A stretch of DNA of 64,000 nt, from assembly GCA_900318345.1 (NCBI GenBank), contig ONKD01000004.1, positions 118,860 to 182,859 on the forward strand, read 5' to 3'. Of the stretch, positions 20,429 through 29,308 are shown in pieces. Position 1 is the stretch's first letter; every line of letters starts with the position of its first letter. The stretch comes from an uncultured Prevotellaceae bacterium (lineage in GTDB: Bacteria > Bacteroidota > Bacteroidia > Bacteroidales > Muribaculaceae). A program made the position numbers and the translations under genes. The notes under the pieces are model-generated. The model saw only the letters and a list, made by a program, of their open reading frames with translations. It had not been told where the DNA came from and ran no database searches.

Positions 20429-20896
20429 TTAACCATGAAGACCAGCATCAAGCATCTCGCTGGCGGTGAGGCCCGTTGCGGGATGCCGCCAGTCGGGTGC
20501 CAGTTCCATCATTGGGCGAAGGAAGAAATCGCGTTCAGGCAAATGAGGATGTGGAACCTGCAACGACGGGGTATCGATGACCAGGTCGCCGATGGCCACG
20601 ATGTCGATATCCACCAGGCGGTCAACGTAATGGCCCTCACTGTCACGGTGTGACGCGCTGCCCAAGCGCCGCTCGATGCGATGGATGCGCTCGAGCATCT
20701 TGTGCGGCTCCATGCGGCTGCTCAGTTTTAGTCCCACGTTCAAGAAACCGTTTTCACTCTCAAATCCCCAGGGCTCGCTTTCGACAATACTCGAGACGGC
20801 ATAGTATTTCCTACCTGCCGTAAGAGCAACGACGGCGCGATAAAGATTATCGCGCCGATCGCCCAAATTAGAACCTATATTCAGGTAATAGTCCAT
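20429..20896 (-). CDS. folK: 2-amino-4-hydroxy-6-hydroxymethyldihydropteridine diphosphokinase
   Basis: 155 residues, the usual length. It transfers pyrophosphate from ATP to 6-hydroxymethyl-dihydropterin in folate synthesis. Family motifs: NIGSNLGDRRDNL near the N-terminus, ENGFLNVGL, and the signature DRLVDIDIVAIGD followed by VPHPHLPERDFFLRPM. Last gene of the leftward rimP-nusA-infB-folK run, 2 nt after the infB stop, so probably co-transcribed and translationally close to infB. Confidence 0.93.
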   Translation of the reverse strand: MDYYLNIGSNLGDRRDNLYRAVVALTAGRKYYAVSSIVESEPWGFESENGFLNVGLKLSSRMEPHKMLERIHRIERRLGSASHRDSEGHYVDRLVDIDIVAIGDLVIDTPSLQVPHPHLPERDFFLRPMMELAPDWRHPATGLTASEMLDAGLHG

Positions 20897-20898
20897 CT

Positions 20899-23661
20899 TT
20901 ACAGGGTCTTGTGTACCTCGATCTCCTCAAAGGCCTCGACGATATCCATCTCCTGCAGGTCATTGTAGGACTTCAGGCTGAAGCCGCAGTCAAATCCGCT
21001 GGAAACTTCCTTGACATCGTCCTTGAAGCGCTTGAGCGAGGCCAACTCACCCGTGTGGATAACAATACCGTCGCGGATGACGCGCACCTTGCTGCCACGC
21101 TTGATCTTGCCCTCGATGACCATGGCGCCAGCGATGGTACCCACCTTGCTGATGTGGTAAACCTGACGCACCTCGGCGCTACCGGTAACCTCCTCCTTGA
21201 TATCGGGCTGGAGCATACCTTCCATAGCGCTCTTAACCTCCTCGATGGCATCATAGATGATGGAGTACAGGCGGATGTCCACACCCTCTTGCTCAGCGGC
21301 GCGCTTGGCCGATGCCGACGGACGCACCTGGAAGCCGACGATGTAGGCGTCGCTGGCAGCCGCCAGCGTGACGTCGCTCTCGGTGATGGCACCCACAGCC
21401 TTGTGGATGACATTGACCTGTACCTCGGGGGTCGAGAGCTTGATGAGCGAGTCGCTCAAGGCCTCGATAGAACCATCCACATCACCCTTGACGATGATGT
21501 TGAGCTCGTGGAACTCGCCCAACGCACGACGACGGCCGATATCCTCGAGGCTCACACGGGTCTGGGTGCGACGGCTCAACTCACGCTGCAGCTGCTCGCG
21601 CTTGTTGGCGATCTGGCGGGCCTCCTGGTCGGTGTCCATGACGTTGAACTTGTCACCGGCAGTGGGAGCACCGTCAAGACCTAGGATAAGCGCGGGGGTT
21701 GACGGTCCACTCTCGGTGATGCGCACGTTACGCTCGTTGAACATGGCCTTCACCTTACCGAAGTGTGTACCTGCCAGCACGATGTCACCCACGTGCAGGG
21801 TGCCGTTGTCAACGAGCACCGTGGCGATATAACCACGGCCCTTGTCGAGCGACGACTCGATGATCGAACCCGTAGCCTTGCGGTTGGGGTTGGCCTTCAG
21901 GTCAAGCATGTCGGCCTCGAGGAGTACCTTCTCCATGAGTTCGTTCACGCCAATGCCCTTCTTGGCCGAGATATCCTGGCTCTGGTACTTGCCACCCCAG
22001 TCCTCAACGAGGTAGTTCATGTTGGCCAGCTCTTCCTTGATCTTCTCGGGATTAGCGCCGGGCTTATCGATCTTGTTGATGGCAAAGATGATGGGCACAC
22101 CGGCAGCCGATGCGTGATTCAATGCCTCAACGGTCTGGGGCATGACGCTATCATCGGCAGCGACAATCACGATGACGATATCGGTCACCTTGGCACCACG
22201 GGCACGCATAGCGGTAAACGCCTCGTGACCAGGGGTATCCAGGAAGGTGATGCGGCGCCCATTGGGCAGTTTCACGTTATAAGCACCGATGTGCTGAGTG
22301 ATACCACCAGCCTCACCAGCGATGACGTTGGAGTTGCGGATGTAGTCCAGCAACGAGGTCTTACCGTGGTCAACGTGACCCATGACGGTCACAACAGGCG
22401 GACGCTGAACGAGATCGGCGGGATCATCCTCCTCCTCGCTGATGGCCTCGACAACCTCGGCACTGGTGTACTCGGTCTTGAAACCAAATTCGTCGGCAAC
22501 GATATTGATAGTCTCGGCATCGAGACGCTGGTTGATGCTCACCATCACGCCCAGATTCATACAAGTGGCGATAACCTTGTTGATGGGCACATTCATCATG
22601 ATGGCGAGGTCGTTAGCGGTCACGAACTCAGTGAGCTTCAAGATCTTGCTCTGTGCTGCTGCCAGTGCGGCTTCCTCGCGGGCTTCCTCACGGTGCTCCT
22701 CGCGTTTCTCACGACGGCGAGTAGCGGCTGCCTTCTTGTTGCTCTTGGCGGTGAGGCGTGCCAGCGTTTCCTTCATCTGGCGCTGAACATCCTCCTCGCT
22801 CACCTCGGGCCTGAGGGGCCTGCGGTTACCCTTCTTGTCCTTGCCGCGCTTGCTGCTGTCGTCCTTGCCACCACGGCCCTTAGCCGACTGGGGCGCGGGC
22901 TGGTTGCCTGCAGTCTCAATGTCAATCTTCTCCTTGCCGATGCGTTTACGTTTTTTCTTGGCTCCAGCCTCGGCCTGGGCCTTTGCGATGCGCTCATTGC
23001 GCTTCTCCTCCTTGCTCTTCTTGCGAGGACGGGTCTGCTGGTTGAGCGCGGCCAGGTCAACCTTGCCGACAACCTTGAGCTGCACGGGGGATGTTACCCT
23101 GCTCTCCTCCACGGGCTGGGCAGCGGCAGCGGGCTGCTTTTCCTCCTCCTGTACAACGGGCTCGGGTGCAGCAACCACTTCGGGCTTTTCCTCCTCCTGT
23201 TCGGGAGCCTTCTCGACAACGGGCTCGGGAGTCGGTTGCTCTACCTCGACGGGCTCGGGCTTCTCGATCACCTCGGGCTCGGGCTTTACAGGCTCGGTCG
23301 GCTCAACTGCGGGCGCAGGTGTTTCGACCTTGACAGCAGGCTTGGGCTTGCCAGCTTCATCGAGATTGATTTTGCCCAGGAAGTTAGGCTTTTGTCCCGG
23401 AATAACGGTTTTGATTTCACGTGACTCCTTGGCAGCGTTCTGCTTGGCTTTGTCCTTTTGACGCTCATTAGCCATCTTGTCCGACTTGCTCTTGAGATCC
23501 ATGTCGGGCTTGAACTCCTTGACAAGCATCTCATAGACATCGTCCTGAATGCGCGCATTGATGCTCGCATCGATCTCGATGCCCTTCTTGTGCAGGAATT
23601 CCTCGATGGTTTGCCTACCCACGTTTAAATCCTTAATGACTTTACTAATCTTTATCGCCAT
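20899..23661 (-). CDS. infB: Translation initiation factor IF-2
   Basis: 920 residues. A small N-terminal IF2-N domain (1-50) is followed by a long low-complexity Pro/Glu/Lys linker (about 100-330), a second IF2-N-like region (about 340-395), then the GTPase: GHVDHGKT (428-435), DTPGHE (475-480), NKID (529-532). C-terminal beta-barrels and the fMet-tRNA-binding domain follow. It brings initiator tRNA to the 30S subunit. It follows nusA by about 100 nt in the conserved operon. Confidence 0.97.
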   Translation of the reverse strand: MAIKISKVIKDLNVGRQTIEEFLHKKGIEIDASINARIQDDVYEMLVKEFKPDMDLKSKSDKMANERQKDKAKQNAAKESREIKTVIPGQKPNFLGKINLDEAGKPKPAVKVETPAPAVEPTEPVKPEPEVIEKPEPVEVEQPTPEPVVEKAPEQEEEKPEVVAAPEPVVQEEEKQPAAAAQPVEESRVTSPVQLKVVGKVDLAALNQQTRPRKKSKEEKRNERIAKAQAEAGAKKKRKRIGKEKIDIETAGNQPAPQSAKGRGGKDDSSKRGKDKKGNRRPLRPEVSEEDVQRQMKETLARLTAKSNKKAAATRRREKREEHREEAREEAALAAAQSKILKLTEFVTANDLAIMMNVPINKVIATCMNLGVMVSINQRLDAETINIVADEFGFKTEYTSAEVVEAISEEEDDPADLVQRPPVVTVMGHVDHGKTSLLDYIRNSNVIAGEAGGITQHIGAYNVKLPNGRRITFLDTPGHEAFTAMRARGAKVTDIVIVIVAADDSVMPQTVEALNHASAAGVPIIFAINKIDKPGANPEKIKEELANMNYLVEDWGGKYQSQDISAKKGIGVNELMEKVLLEADMLDLKANPNRKATGSIIESSLDKGRGYIATVLVDNGTLHVGDIVLAGTHFGKVKAMFNERNVRITESGPSTPALILGLDGAPTAGDKFNVMDTDQEARQIANKREQLQRELSRRTQTRVSLEDIGRRRALGEFHELNIIVKGDVDGSIEALSDSLIKLSTPEVQVNVIHKAVGAITESDVTLAAASDAYIVGFQVRPSASAKRAAEQEGVDIRLYSIIYDAIEEVKSAMEGMLQPDIKEEVTGSAEVRQVYHISKVGTIAGAMVIEGKIKRGSKVRVIRDGIVIHTGELASLKRFKDDVKEVSSGFDCGFSLKSYNDLQEMDIVEAFEEIEVHKTL

Positions 23662-23759
23662 ATAATGTCTTTTATCGATTCGCTTTCGGCAATATGCTTT
23701 CGGCTTTTATTTTTGCTATTGTTTTAGAGAAGTGTAATGAAAATGACTACTGGTGCTGT

Positions 23760-25016
23760 TTAATCCTCAAACTCTGCCCTGAGCACTGCGAGCAAGTTGT
23801 CCACGGTGTCCTCCTCAAGGTCGGCGCGGTCAATCAGGACCTCACGCGGGGTGCGCAGTACCGACTTGGCGGTGGCGAGACCCACATTCTTCAAGGCCTC
23901 GATTACCCACTCGTCAACCTCATCCTTGAACTCATCCAGGTAGATGTCTTCCTCGCCCTCGGTCTCCACATCACGGTAAACGTCGATACTGTAGCCCGTG
24001 AGGATGCTGGCGAGCTTGATGTTCAAGCCGCCCTTACCGATAGCCAACGATACCTCCTCGGGACGCAGGAATACCTCGGCGTGCTTGTTCTCGTTGTCGA
24101 GGCGGATAGAGGAGATCTTGGCGGGGCTCAAGGCGCGCTGGATGAGCAGCTGCGGATTGTTAGTGTAGTTGATGACATCGATGTTCTCGTTGCGCAACTC
24201 GCGCACGATGCCATGGATGCGGGCACCCTTCACACCCACACAAGCGCCCACGGGATCGATGCGGTCGTCATAGCTCTCGACAGCGATCTTGGCACGCTCG
24301 CCCGGGATGCGGGCAACGGCACGAATCACGATGAGTCCGTCATGAATCTCGGGCACCTCCTGCTCAAACAGGCGGCGCAAGAAATCCTGGCTCGTGCGCG
24401 ACACGATCACCTTGGGGTTGTTGTTGGTGTTATCAACTCGCTCGATGACGGCTCTCACGACATCACCCTTGCGGTAGATGTCGGTGGGAATCTGCTCCTC
24501 CTTGGGGAGCAGCAGCTCGTTCTTATCGTCGTCGAGAAGCAGCACTTCACGCTTCCACACCTGATATACCTCACCTGCCACCAGCTGGCCCTCAAGGGCC
24601 TTGAACTTGTTGTAGATGGCGTCCTTCTGCAGGTCAAGGATCTTGCTGGCTAACGTCTGGCGCAAGTTAAGGATGGCCCTCCTGCCAAACTTGGCAAAAT
24701 CGATCTTGCGGGTGTGCTCCTCGCCCACCTCACAGTCGGGGTCATCGTCGGCCTGGGCGTCACTCAAAGAGATTTGCTTGTTGGGGTTTTCAACCTCACC
24801 ATCCTCAACGACCTCAAAATTCTGATAGATCTCAAAGTCGCCCTTGTCGGGATTGACAATCACGTCAAAGTTATCGTCGTTGCCGAACATCTTTGACAGC
24901 ACGCTGCGGAAGGACTCCTCCAGCACGCTGATGAGCGTGGTCTTGTCGATGTCCTTGAGATCCTTAAACTCGGCAAATTGTTCGGTCATGTTGACCGCTT
25001 CTTCTCTTTTAGCCAT
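23760..25016 (-). CDS. nusA: Transcription termination/antitermination factor NusA
   Basis: 418 residues. An N-terminal RNA polymerase-binding domain is followed by an S1 domain (about 130-200, with GEVYQVWKREVLL) and two KH domains (VGACVGVKGARIHGIVREL; VSLAIGKGGLNIKLAS). The C-terminus is short and acidic, without the E. coli AR repeats. It binds elongating RNA polymerase and modulates pausing and termination. Central gene of the rimP-nusA-infB operon. Confidence 0.97.
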   Translation of the reverse strand: MAKREEAVNMTEQFAEFKDLKDIDKTTLISVLEESFRSVLSKMFGNDDNFDVIVNPDKGDFEIYQNFEVVEDGEVENPNKQISLSDAQADDDPDCEVGEEHTRKIDFAKFGRRAILNLRQTLASKILDLQKDAIYNKFKALEGQLVAGEVYQVWKREVLLLDDDKNELLLPKEEQIPTDIYRKGDVVRAVIERVDNTNNNPKVIVSRTSQDFLRRLFEQEVPEIHDGLIVIRAVARIPGERAKIAVESYDDRIDPVGACVGVKGARIHGIVRELRNENIDVINYTNNPQLLIQRALSPAKISSIRLDNENKHAEVFLRPEEVSLAIGKGGLNIKLASILTGYSIDVYRDVETEGEEDIYLDEFKDEVDEWVIEALKNVGLATAKSVLRTPREVLIDRADLEEDTVDNLLAVLRAEFED

Positions 25017-25100
25017 AATGTTGTAATGTCAAACTTTAGATAAAATCTGGCTGAGCCTCAACAGCGAGTCATGTCAACTTGCTGTTGCCGTGGGGCCAGT

Positions 25101-25565
25101 TCAGATATTGATGATATTTTTTGTGTATTTAATGTCGTTGTAATTGAATCGTTCCTGCTCCTCGACCAGTTCGGGACGCTTCTTGCCCTCGAGCTTGCGT
25201 TTCACAGTCATCGTCAGGGTAAAGCCCTCTTCGTCGGCATCGGCAAGCACGCCCTTGAGTTTGCGGCCATCGGCTGTGAGCACCTCTACCTCATAGCCCA
25301 CATTCTTCTGGTATTGACGGGGCAACAACAGTGGCGAGGTGATGCCATAGGAACCCACCGTCAACTCGTAGTCTTCCTCATCGCGGTCAAAGGCGGCATG
25401 AACCGCATCGTTTACCGCCACACAGTCGTCGATAGTGATGTCCTCATCGCTGTCGAGGGCGACATCAATGATGTTGTCCTTGCTCACCTTGAGGGTGACC
25501 AAATAGAGCTTGGAGCCCTCGAGCGCCTCATTAATCACTTGTTCAAGTGCCGTCTTGTCAATCAT
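25101..25565 (-). CDS. rimP: Ribosome maturation factor RimP
   Basis: 154 residues, typical length. N-terminal alpha/beta domain with the segment DDCVAVNDAVHAAFD and a C-terminal SH3-like barrel containing YEVEVLTADGRKLKGVL. It is needed for maturation of the 30S subunit. First gene of the leftward operon; a promoter-like box lies about 140 nt upstream. Confidence 0.95.
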   Translation of the reverse strand: MIDKTALEQVINEALEGSKLYLVTLKVSKDNIIDVALDSDEDITIDDCVAVNDAVHAAFDRDEEDYELTVGSYGITSPLLLPRQYQKNVGYEVEVLTADGRKLKGVLADADEEGFTLTMTVKRKLEGKKRPELVEEQERFNYNDIKYTKNIINI

Positions 25566-25703
25566 ATCCCTGTTTTTATCGCCTCTTTTCCTTGAGTTTC
25601 AGCCTGCTTGGGAAATGCTCCCGAGGGCCCGAAACCTAAGGTCTGAAACCTAAATTATAATAAAAACGAGGAAGCCCGATGCCCCCTCTCACGAATGCTG
25701 GTG

Positions 25704-25711
25704 CAAAAGTA
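25704..25711 (-). promoter_or_regulatory. -7 box for the rimP operon
   Basis: TACTTTTG on the minus strand fits TAnnTTTG. A TTGT about 19 nt upstream may be the -33 box. Confidence 0.5.
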
Positions 25712-25860
25712 CTCATTTTAGCTAATATCCACAATATTTAATGTGAAAAAGCATCTGATATTGCAGAAATATTAACTTTATTTAACGATTTTTGGCGAGA
25801 TAGGACGCTTAAATAATGTTAAAACTAAGGGGTTCGACCATGGCATCGGCCATTATCGTG

Positions 25861-25868
25861 TATTTTTG
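25861..25868 (+). promoter_or_regulatory. -7 box for the 25906 gene cluster
   Basis: TATTTTTG, 38 nt before the ATG. No clear -33 box. Confidence 0.45.
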
Positions 25869-25905
25869 CAATACCTAATGGGCGGAAAACAGGCGACAAT
25901 GGAAC

Positions 25906-27243
25906 ATGAAATCAAGCGAGAGGAATAGTAATGCCGCATTGACGAATTGGGAACGAGTGGGTTCGTGGTTCGTTTTCCTGTTTTTCTTGATAGCCATCTG
26001 CGTGATCAGGTCGAGTTATTTCACCCAGCTGGTTAGCCCCCATTATGGTTACCACAGCTGGGAAATCAGCGAGTGGCTCATCAACTACGAGGGCGGATTT
26101 GTCAGGAGAGGCATCGTGGGCCAGATGCTGTATGCGATCGAGCAAGTACATGTGTATGACGTGAGGATCGCCATCAGGCTGATTTATATCCTTTCAAGCC
26201 TCATCATCCTACTCATCCTGTACCGTGTATTCAAGTCCGAGGGCTGGTCACCAGTACTTCTTCCAACGGGCTTGTGCCTCGGCTACACGCTGTTCAGCCT
26301 GTGGGGGCGCAAAGATTTCCTGATGCTGGCCCTGGCCTTTGCTATTTTCCTCTGCTACAGGGCAATCATCACACGACCACCCGGCAAGCGCTGTGGGGCA
26401 TGGCTGCTGCTATATATCCTCGCTGCCATCCAGTTACTTGCCCACGAAGCATCCTTTTTCTTCACCTATCCCATATTGATGCTCTACAGTTATCGCCTGT
26501 GCTGCAGATCCGGTATGTCATGGCCGCGCAGTGCCGTGAAAACGCTTGCAAGTTTCCTTCCTGTGCTTATCATCATGACGGCGGTGTGCCTGTTCAAGGG
26601 TGACAAGGGCGTGGCCCAGGCCATCTGGGCTTCATGGGGTGAGGTATTTGACGCCTATCCTGACGCGAGCGGCAGCACCCTGATGGGCTCGGGCGTCCAG
26701 GCTCTTGGCTGGAACGCGGTCAACACGTTCAAGTACCACTTCCACTCGGCTTACTTGGGCTGCGGCTCCCCATCGCCACTGCAGGCTATACTGGCACTGT
26801 TTGTCATCCTGTCAGCCTATTTCCTGCTCACGCGCATCGATTGCGTCAGCATGGGCAAATCCAGGCCAAAATGCCTGAATCGCACGCTATTGAGCGACGT
26901 GGCCCTGGTACAGTTCATCGCCTTGCTGCCCATGTTCACTGTCCTGTCGTGTGACTGGGGCCGCACATTGCCCTACTGGGTGCTCTCGTCGCTGTTCTTT
27001 TATCACGTCTTCAAGCACGAGGCGGGCACTTTTCCACCTGTCTTGACCAAGGCCTCACGGGCGATTCATGGCTTTATCGACGGGAGCAGGCTGCTGCGTT
27101 CCCCCGCCACCTACCTGCTGCTGGCGCTGCTCACTCCAGTTCCCAACTATTACGCGCCACTGGACCACGCCAACACCATCCAGCAAGCATTTTTTGCCGA
27201 GATACTCGACTTCATCAACCACATCACAACACTACTGGCATGA
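25906..27243 (+). CDS. Polytopic membrane protein, possibly a GT-C-like enzyme
   Basis: 445 residues with around ten hydrophobic segments. A conserved-looking loop after the first segment reads WEISEWLINYEGGFVRRG. A charged WGRKDFL motif lies near residue 140. No named family recognised. The stop overlaps the start of the UbiA-type gene by 4 nt (ATGA), so the two are translationally coupled. From that context a role in using or making a lipid-linked sugar is possible; an EpsG-like or GT-C-like fold would fit the layout but is not shown. Confidence 0.65.
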   Translation: MKSSERNSNAALTNWERVGSWFVFLFFLIAICVIRSSYFTQLVSPHYGYHSWEISEWLINYEGGFVRRGIVGQMLYAIEQVHVYDVRIAIRLIYILSSLIILLILYRVFKSEGWSPVLLPTGLCLGYTLFSLWGRKDFLMLALAFAIFLCYRAIITRPPGKRCGAWLLLYILAAIQLLAHEASFFFTYPILMLYSYRLCCRSGMSWPRSAVKTLASFLPVLIIMTAVCLFKGDKGVAQAIWASWGEVFDAYPDASGSTLMGSGVQALGWNAVNTFKYHFHSAYLGCGSPSPLQAILALFVILSAYFLLTRIDCVSMGKSRPKCLNRTLLSDVALVQFIALLPMFTVLSCDWGRTLPYWVLSSLFFYHVFKHEAGTFPPVLTKASRAIHGFIDGSRLLRSPATYLLLALLTPVPNYYAPLDHANTIQQAFFAEILDFINHITTLLA

Positions 27244-28109
27244 CCGAAATCATCAAACTACTGCGCCCGCAACAATGGATCAAGAACTTGTTTGTTTTCT
27301 TGCCCTTGTTCTTTGACCGCCATCTCTTTGACGCGGGCTATCTCGTTCCCTGCATCTTGATGTTCCTTGCCTTCAGCATGGCTGCCAGCGGCATCTACTG
27401 CTTCAATGACATCCATGACGCTGAGGCCGACCAGAACCACCACGAGAAACGCAACCGCCCCATCGCCAGCGGCAAGCTGAGCAAGGCAACAGGCTATATC
27501 GTCATGCTCGTGTGCTTCATTCTAAGCGCGGCCATCATGTGTTTCATCAACAGGGCCGTATTCCTCGTCGTTGGGGCCTATGTGGTGATGAACATCGCCT
27601 ACACGCTATGGCTCAAGCACATCGCCATCGTCGATGTGTTTGTCATCGCAGTCGGATTTGTGTTGCGCGTTCTTGCAGGTGGTGTGGCCACTGGCATCCA
27701 TTTGACCCACTGGATTGTGCTCATGACCTTCCTGTTGGCGCTGTTTCTGGCCTTTGCCAAGCGGCGCGACGACGTGACGGAGTTTGAGAACAGCGGGGTA
27801 GCCATAAGGAAGACGGCCAACCGCTACAACCTGCGCTTCCTCAACACAGCCACCAGCATCGTGGGCAGTATCACGATGGTGTGCTACATCATGTACACGG
27901 TTTCGCCCGAGGTGGTCGAGCGGTTCGGCAGCCCCTATGTCTATCTCACCTCCATCTTTGTGCTGGCGGGCATCATCCGTTATCTGCAAATCATGACCGT
28001 GGAGATTAAAAGTGGAGATCCCACCCGGGTGATGCTTAAGGACCGCTTTATCCAGGGATGCGTCATCGGCTGGCTCCTGGCATTCGCGCTCATCATTTAC
28101 TGCTTGTGA
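27240..28109 (+). CDS. UbiA-family prenyltransferase, decaprenyl-phosphate phosphoribosyltransferase-like
   Basis: 289 residues, about eight membrane segments. The N-terminus LRPQQWIKNLFVFLPL and the first Asp-rich motif N56-D-I-H-D60-A-E-A-D64 are characteristic of the UbiA subgroup that moves phosphoribose from PRPP onto polyprenyl phosphate. A second conserved region contains IVDVFVIAVGFVLRVLAGG. In mycobacteria this enzyme makes the arabinose donor precursor; here the product is unknown. It overlaps the upstream membrane gene and is followed by a HAD phosphatase, which could remove the 5'-phosphate. Confidence 0.8.
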   Translation: MTEIIKLLRPQQWIKNLFVFLPLFFDRHLFDAGYLVPCILMFLAFSMAASGIYCFNDIHDAEADQNHHEKRNRPIASGKLSKATGYIVMLVCFILSAAIMCFINRAVFLVVGAYVVMNIAYTLWLKHIAIVDVFVIAVGFVLRVLAGGVATGIHLTHWIVLMTFLLALFLAFAKRRDDVTEFENSGVAIRKTANRYNLRFLNTATSIVGSITMVCYIMYTVSPEVVERFGSPYVYLTSIFVLAGIIRYLQIMTVEIKSGDPTRVMLKDRFIQGCVIGWLLAFALIIYCL

Positions 28110-28132
28110 AACCACTCATCGACCACGAGGAC

Positions 28133-28741
28133 ATGAAAGCCAAGAGGACAATCGCCGTATTTGATTTCGATGGGACACTCACAACCCGCGACTCCTTCCT
28201 CGCGTTCATCCGATATGCCCATGGCACGTGGCGGTATTACGCTGGATTTGCGCTCCATGCCCCCATTCTCATATTGATGCTGCTGCGCCTGTACTCAGGA
28301 GGGAAAGCCAAGCAACGCATATTCTCCCATTTTTTCAAGGGGTGGCCTCACAGCCGTTTCAAGTCGCTGGGGCAATCATTTTATGCCGAAATCGAGAAGA
28401 TGAGGAATGAACCCGTCATCGGCAAGATTCAAGAGCACATCGCCCAGGGACACACGGTCTATGTCATCTCGGCCAGCCTGCCCGAGTGGCTCGAGCCATG
28501 GTGCCTGAAACAAGGGGTCAAAGCGGTATTGGCCACCGAAATCGAGGTTGACGGCAATGGCCTGCTGACCGGGCGCTTCAAGACAGCCAACTGCTCCAGA
28601 CAGGAAAAAGTGAACAGGCTGCTGCTCATCGAGCCCCACAGGGAAGATTATTACCTCTATGCCTACGGCAACAGCTCTGGGGACAAGGAAATGCTCGCGT
28701 TTGCCGACCAAAGCACCTTAGTCACAGCCACAAAAATGTGA
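28133..28741 (+). CDS. HAD-superfamily phosphatase (HAD-IB type)
   Basis: About 202 residues from the ATG at 28133. HAD motifs: motif I DFDGT (D11-T15), motif II VISASLPEW, motif III lysine in SRQEKVN, and motif IV YGNSSGDKEML. A hydrophobic segment (about 38-55) makes up part of the cap. A GTG at 28106, overlapping the ubiA-type stop codon, is an alternative in-frame start; the ATG leaves the usual short lead into motif I. Position after a DPPR-synthase-like gene suggests it acts on a lipid-linked phosphosugar. Confidence 0.8.
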   Translation: MKAKRTIAVFDFDGTLTTRDSFLAFIRYAHGTWRYYAGFALHAPILILMLLRLYSGGKAKQRIFSHFFKGWPHSRFKSLGQSFYAEIEKMRNEPVIGKIQEHIAQGHTVYVISASLPEWLEPWCLKQGVKAVLATEIEVDGNGLLTGRFKTANCSRQEKVNRLLLIEPHREDYYLYAYGNSSGDKEMLAFADQSTLVTATKM

Positions 28742-28783
28742 CGAAAAACAGGAGTAACCATGCAATTAGACGAAAATAATTTG

Positions 28784-28791
28784 TACTTTTG
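28784..28791 (+). promoter_or_regulatory. -7 box for the 28813 gene
   Basis: TACTTTTG fits TAnnTTTG and lies 21 nt before the ATG. No clear -33 box. Confidence 0.5.
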
Positions 28792-28812
28792 AAGCCCGAA
28801 AGACAATAGACG

Positions 28813-29265
28813 ATGAAACTGATAATCCTACTATTGACAATACTCGTGGCAGGGGGAGCACTCGTGTGGCTCATCGACCGGCTGTTTTTCAGCAAGAGAA
28901 CGGGCGAAATCGACGATGAAACCGAGGAAAATCCCGACTCCTCGCCATCCAAACAGGGGTGCGCCGACGAAGCCTGCGGCATACGCAGCATCTGCCCCAG
29001 CGAGCAGATTCTGGCAGGGGCGTGCAAGCAGCAACCCACCTACTATGAGGATGAGGAACTTGATGCCTTCACGGGGCGGGGCGAGCATGATTACACCCCC
29101 GAAGAGGAGGAGCTGTGGCGCGATATTCTCTACACATTGCAACCCAGTGACTTGCTGGGTTGGGGACAGAGTGTGAAGCACCGCGGACTGGTCATGCCAG
29201 CCGCCGTGCGCGAGGAATTTCTGCAACTTGCGGGCGAACATCGGCATGCTGGGGCAATAAAATAG
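28813..29265 (+). CDS. Conserved Bacteroidales small membrane-anchored protein, function unknown
   Basis: 150 residues. An N-terminal membrane helix (MKLIILLLTILVAGGALVWLI) is followed by an acidic linker, a cysteine cluster (CADEACGIRSICP, later GAC), then an acidic conserved part (YYEDEELDAFTGR, DILYTLQPSDLLGW). Similar short proteins with a Cys cluster and YYDDEELD block occur across Bacteroidales. The cysteines could bind metal or form disulfides; no activity is known. Confidence 0.7.
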   Translation: MKLIILLLTILVAGGALVWLIDRLFFSKRTGEIDDETEENPDSSPSKQGCADEACGIRSICPSEQILAGACKQQPTYYEDEELDAFTGRGEHDYTPEEEELWRDILYTLQPSDLLGWGQSVKHRGLVMPAAVREEFLQLAGEHRHAGAIK

Positions 29266-29308
29266 CCCTGTGCTCGTTTTATAAGTACTTTTATACATTT
29301 AGGCTGAA

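Larger units (their letters stand above)
25566..25905. other. Divergent intergenic region between rimP and the 25906 gene
   Basis: 340 nt. It holds a leftward -7 box for rimP (CAAAAGTA on the plus strand at 25704-25711) and a rightward TATTTTTG at 25861-25868. No RNA gene or further reading frame is recognised. Confidence 0.65.

Noticed and set aside
21763-23424. 553-codon plus-strand frame
   Set aside because: It is antisense to infB. Its composition (His/Leu/Gly-rich) is the mirror of a GC-rich coding strand; infB is conserved along its length.
23694-24653. 319-codon plus-strand frame
   Set aside because: Antisense to nusA; same explanation.
28058-28132. Upstream start for the HAD phosphatase
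   Set aside because: It would overlap the UbiA-type gene by 52 nt and add residues with no relation to HAD proteins; the ATG at 28133 (or GTG at 28106) fits better.
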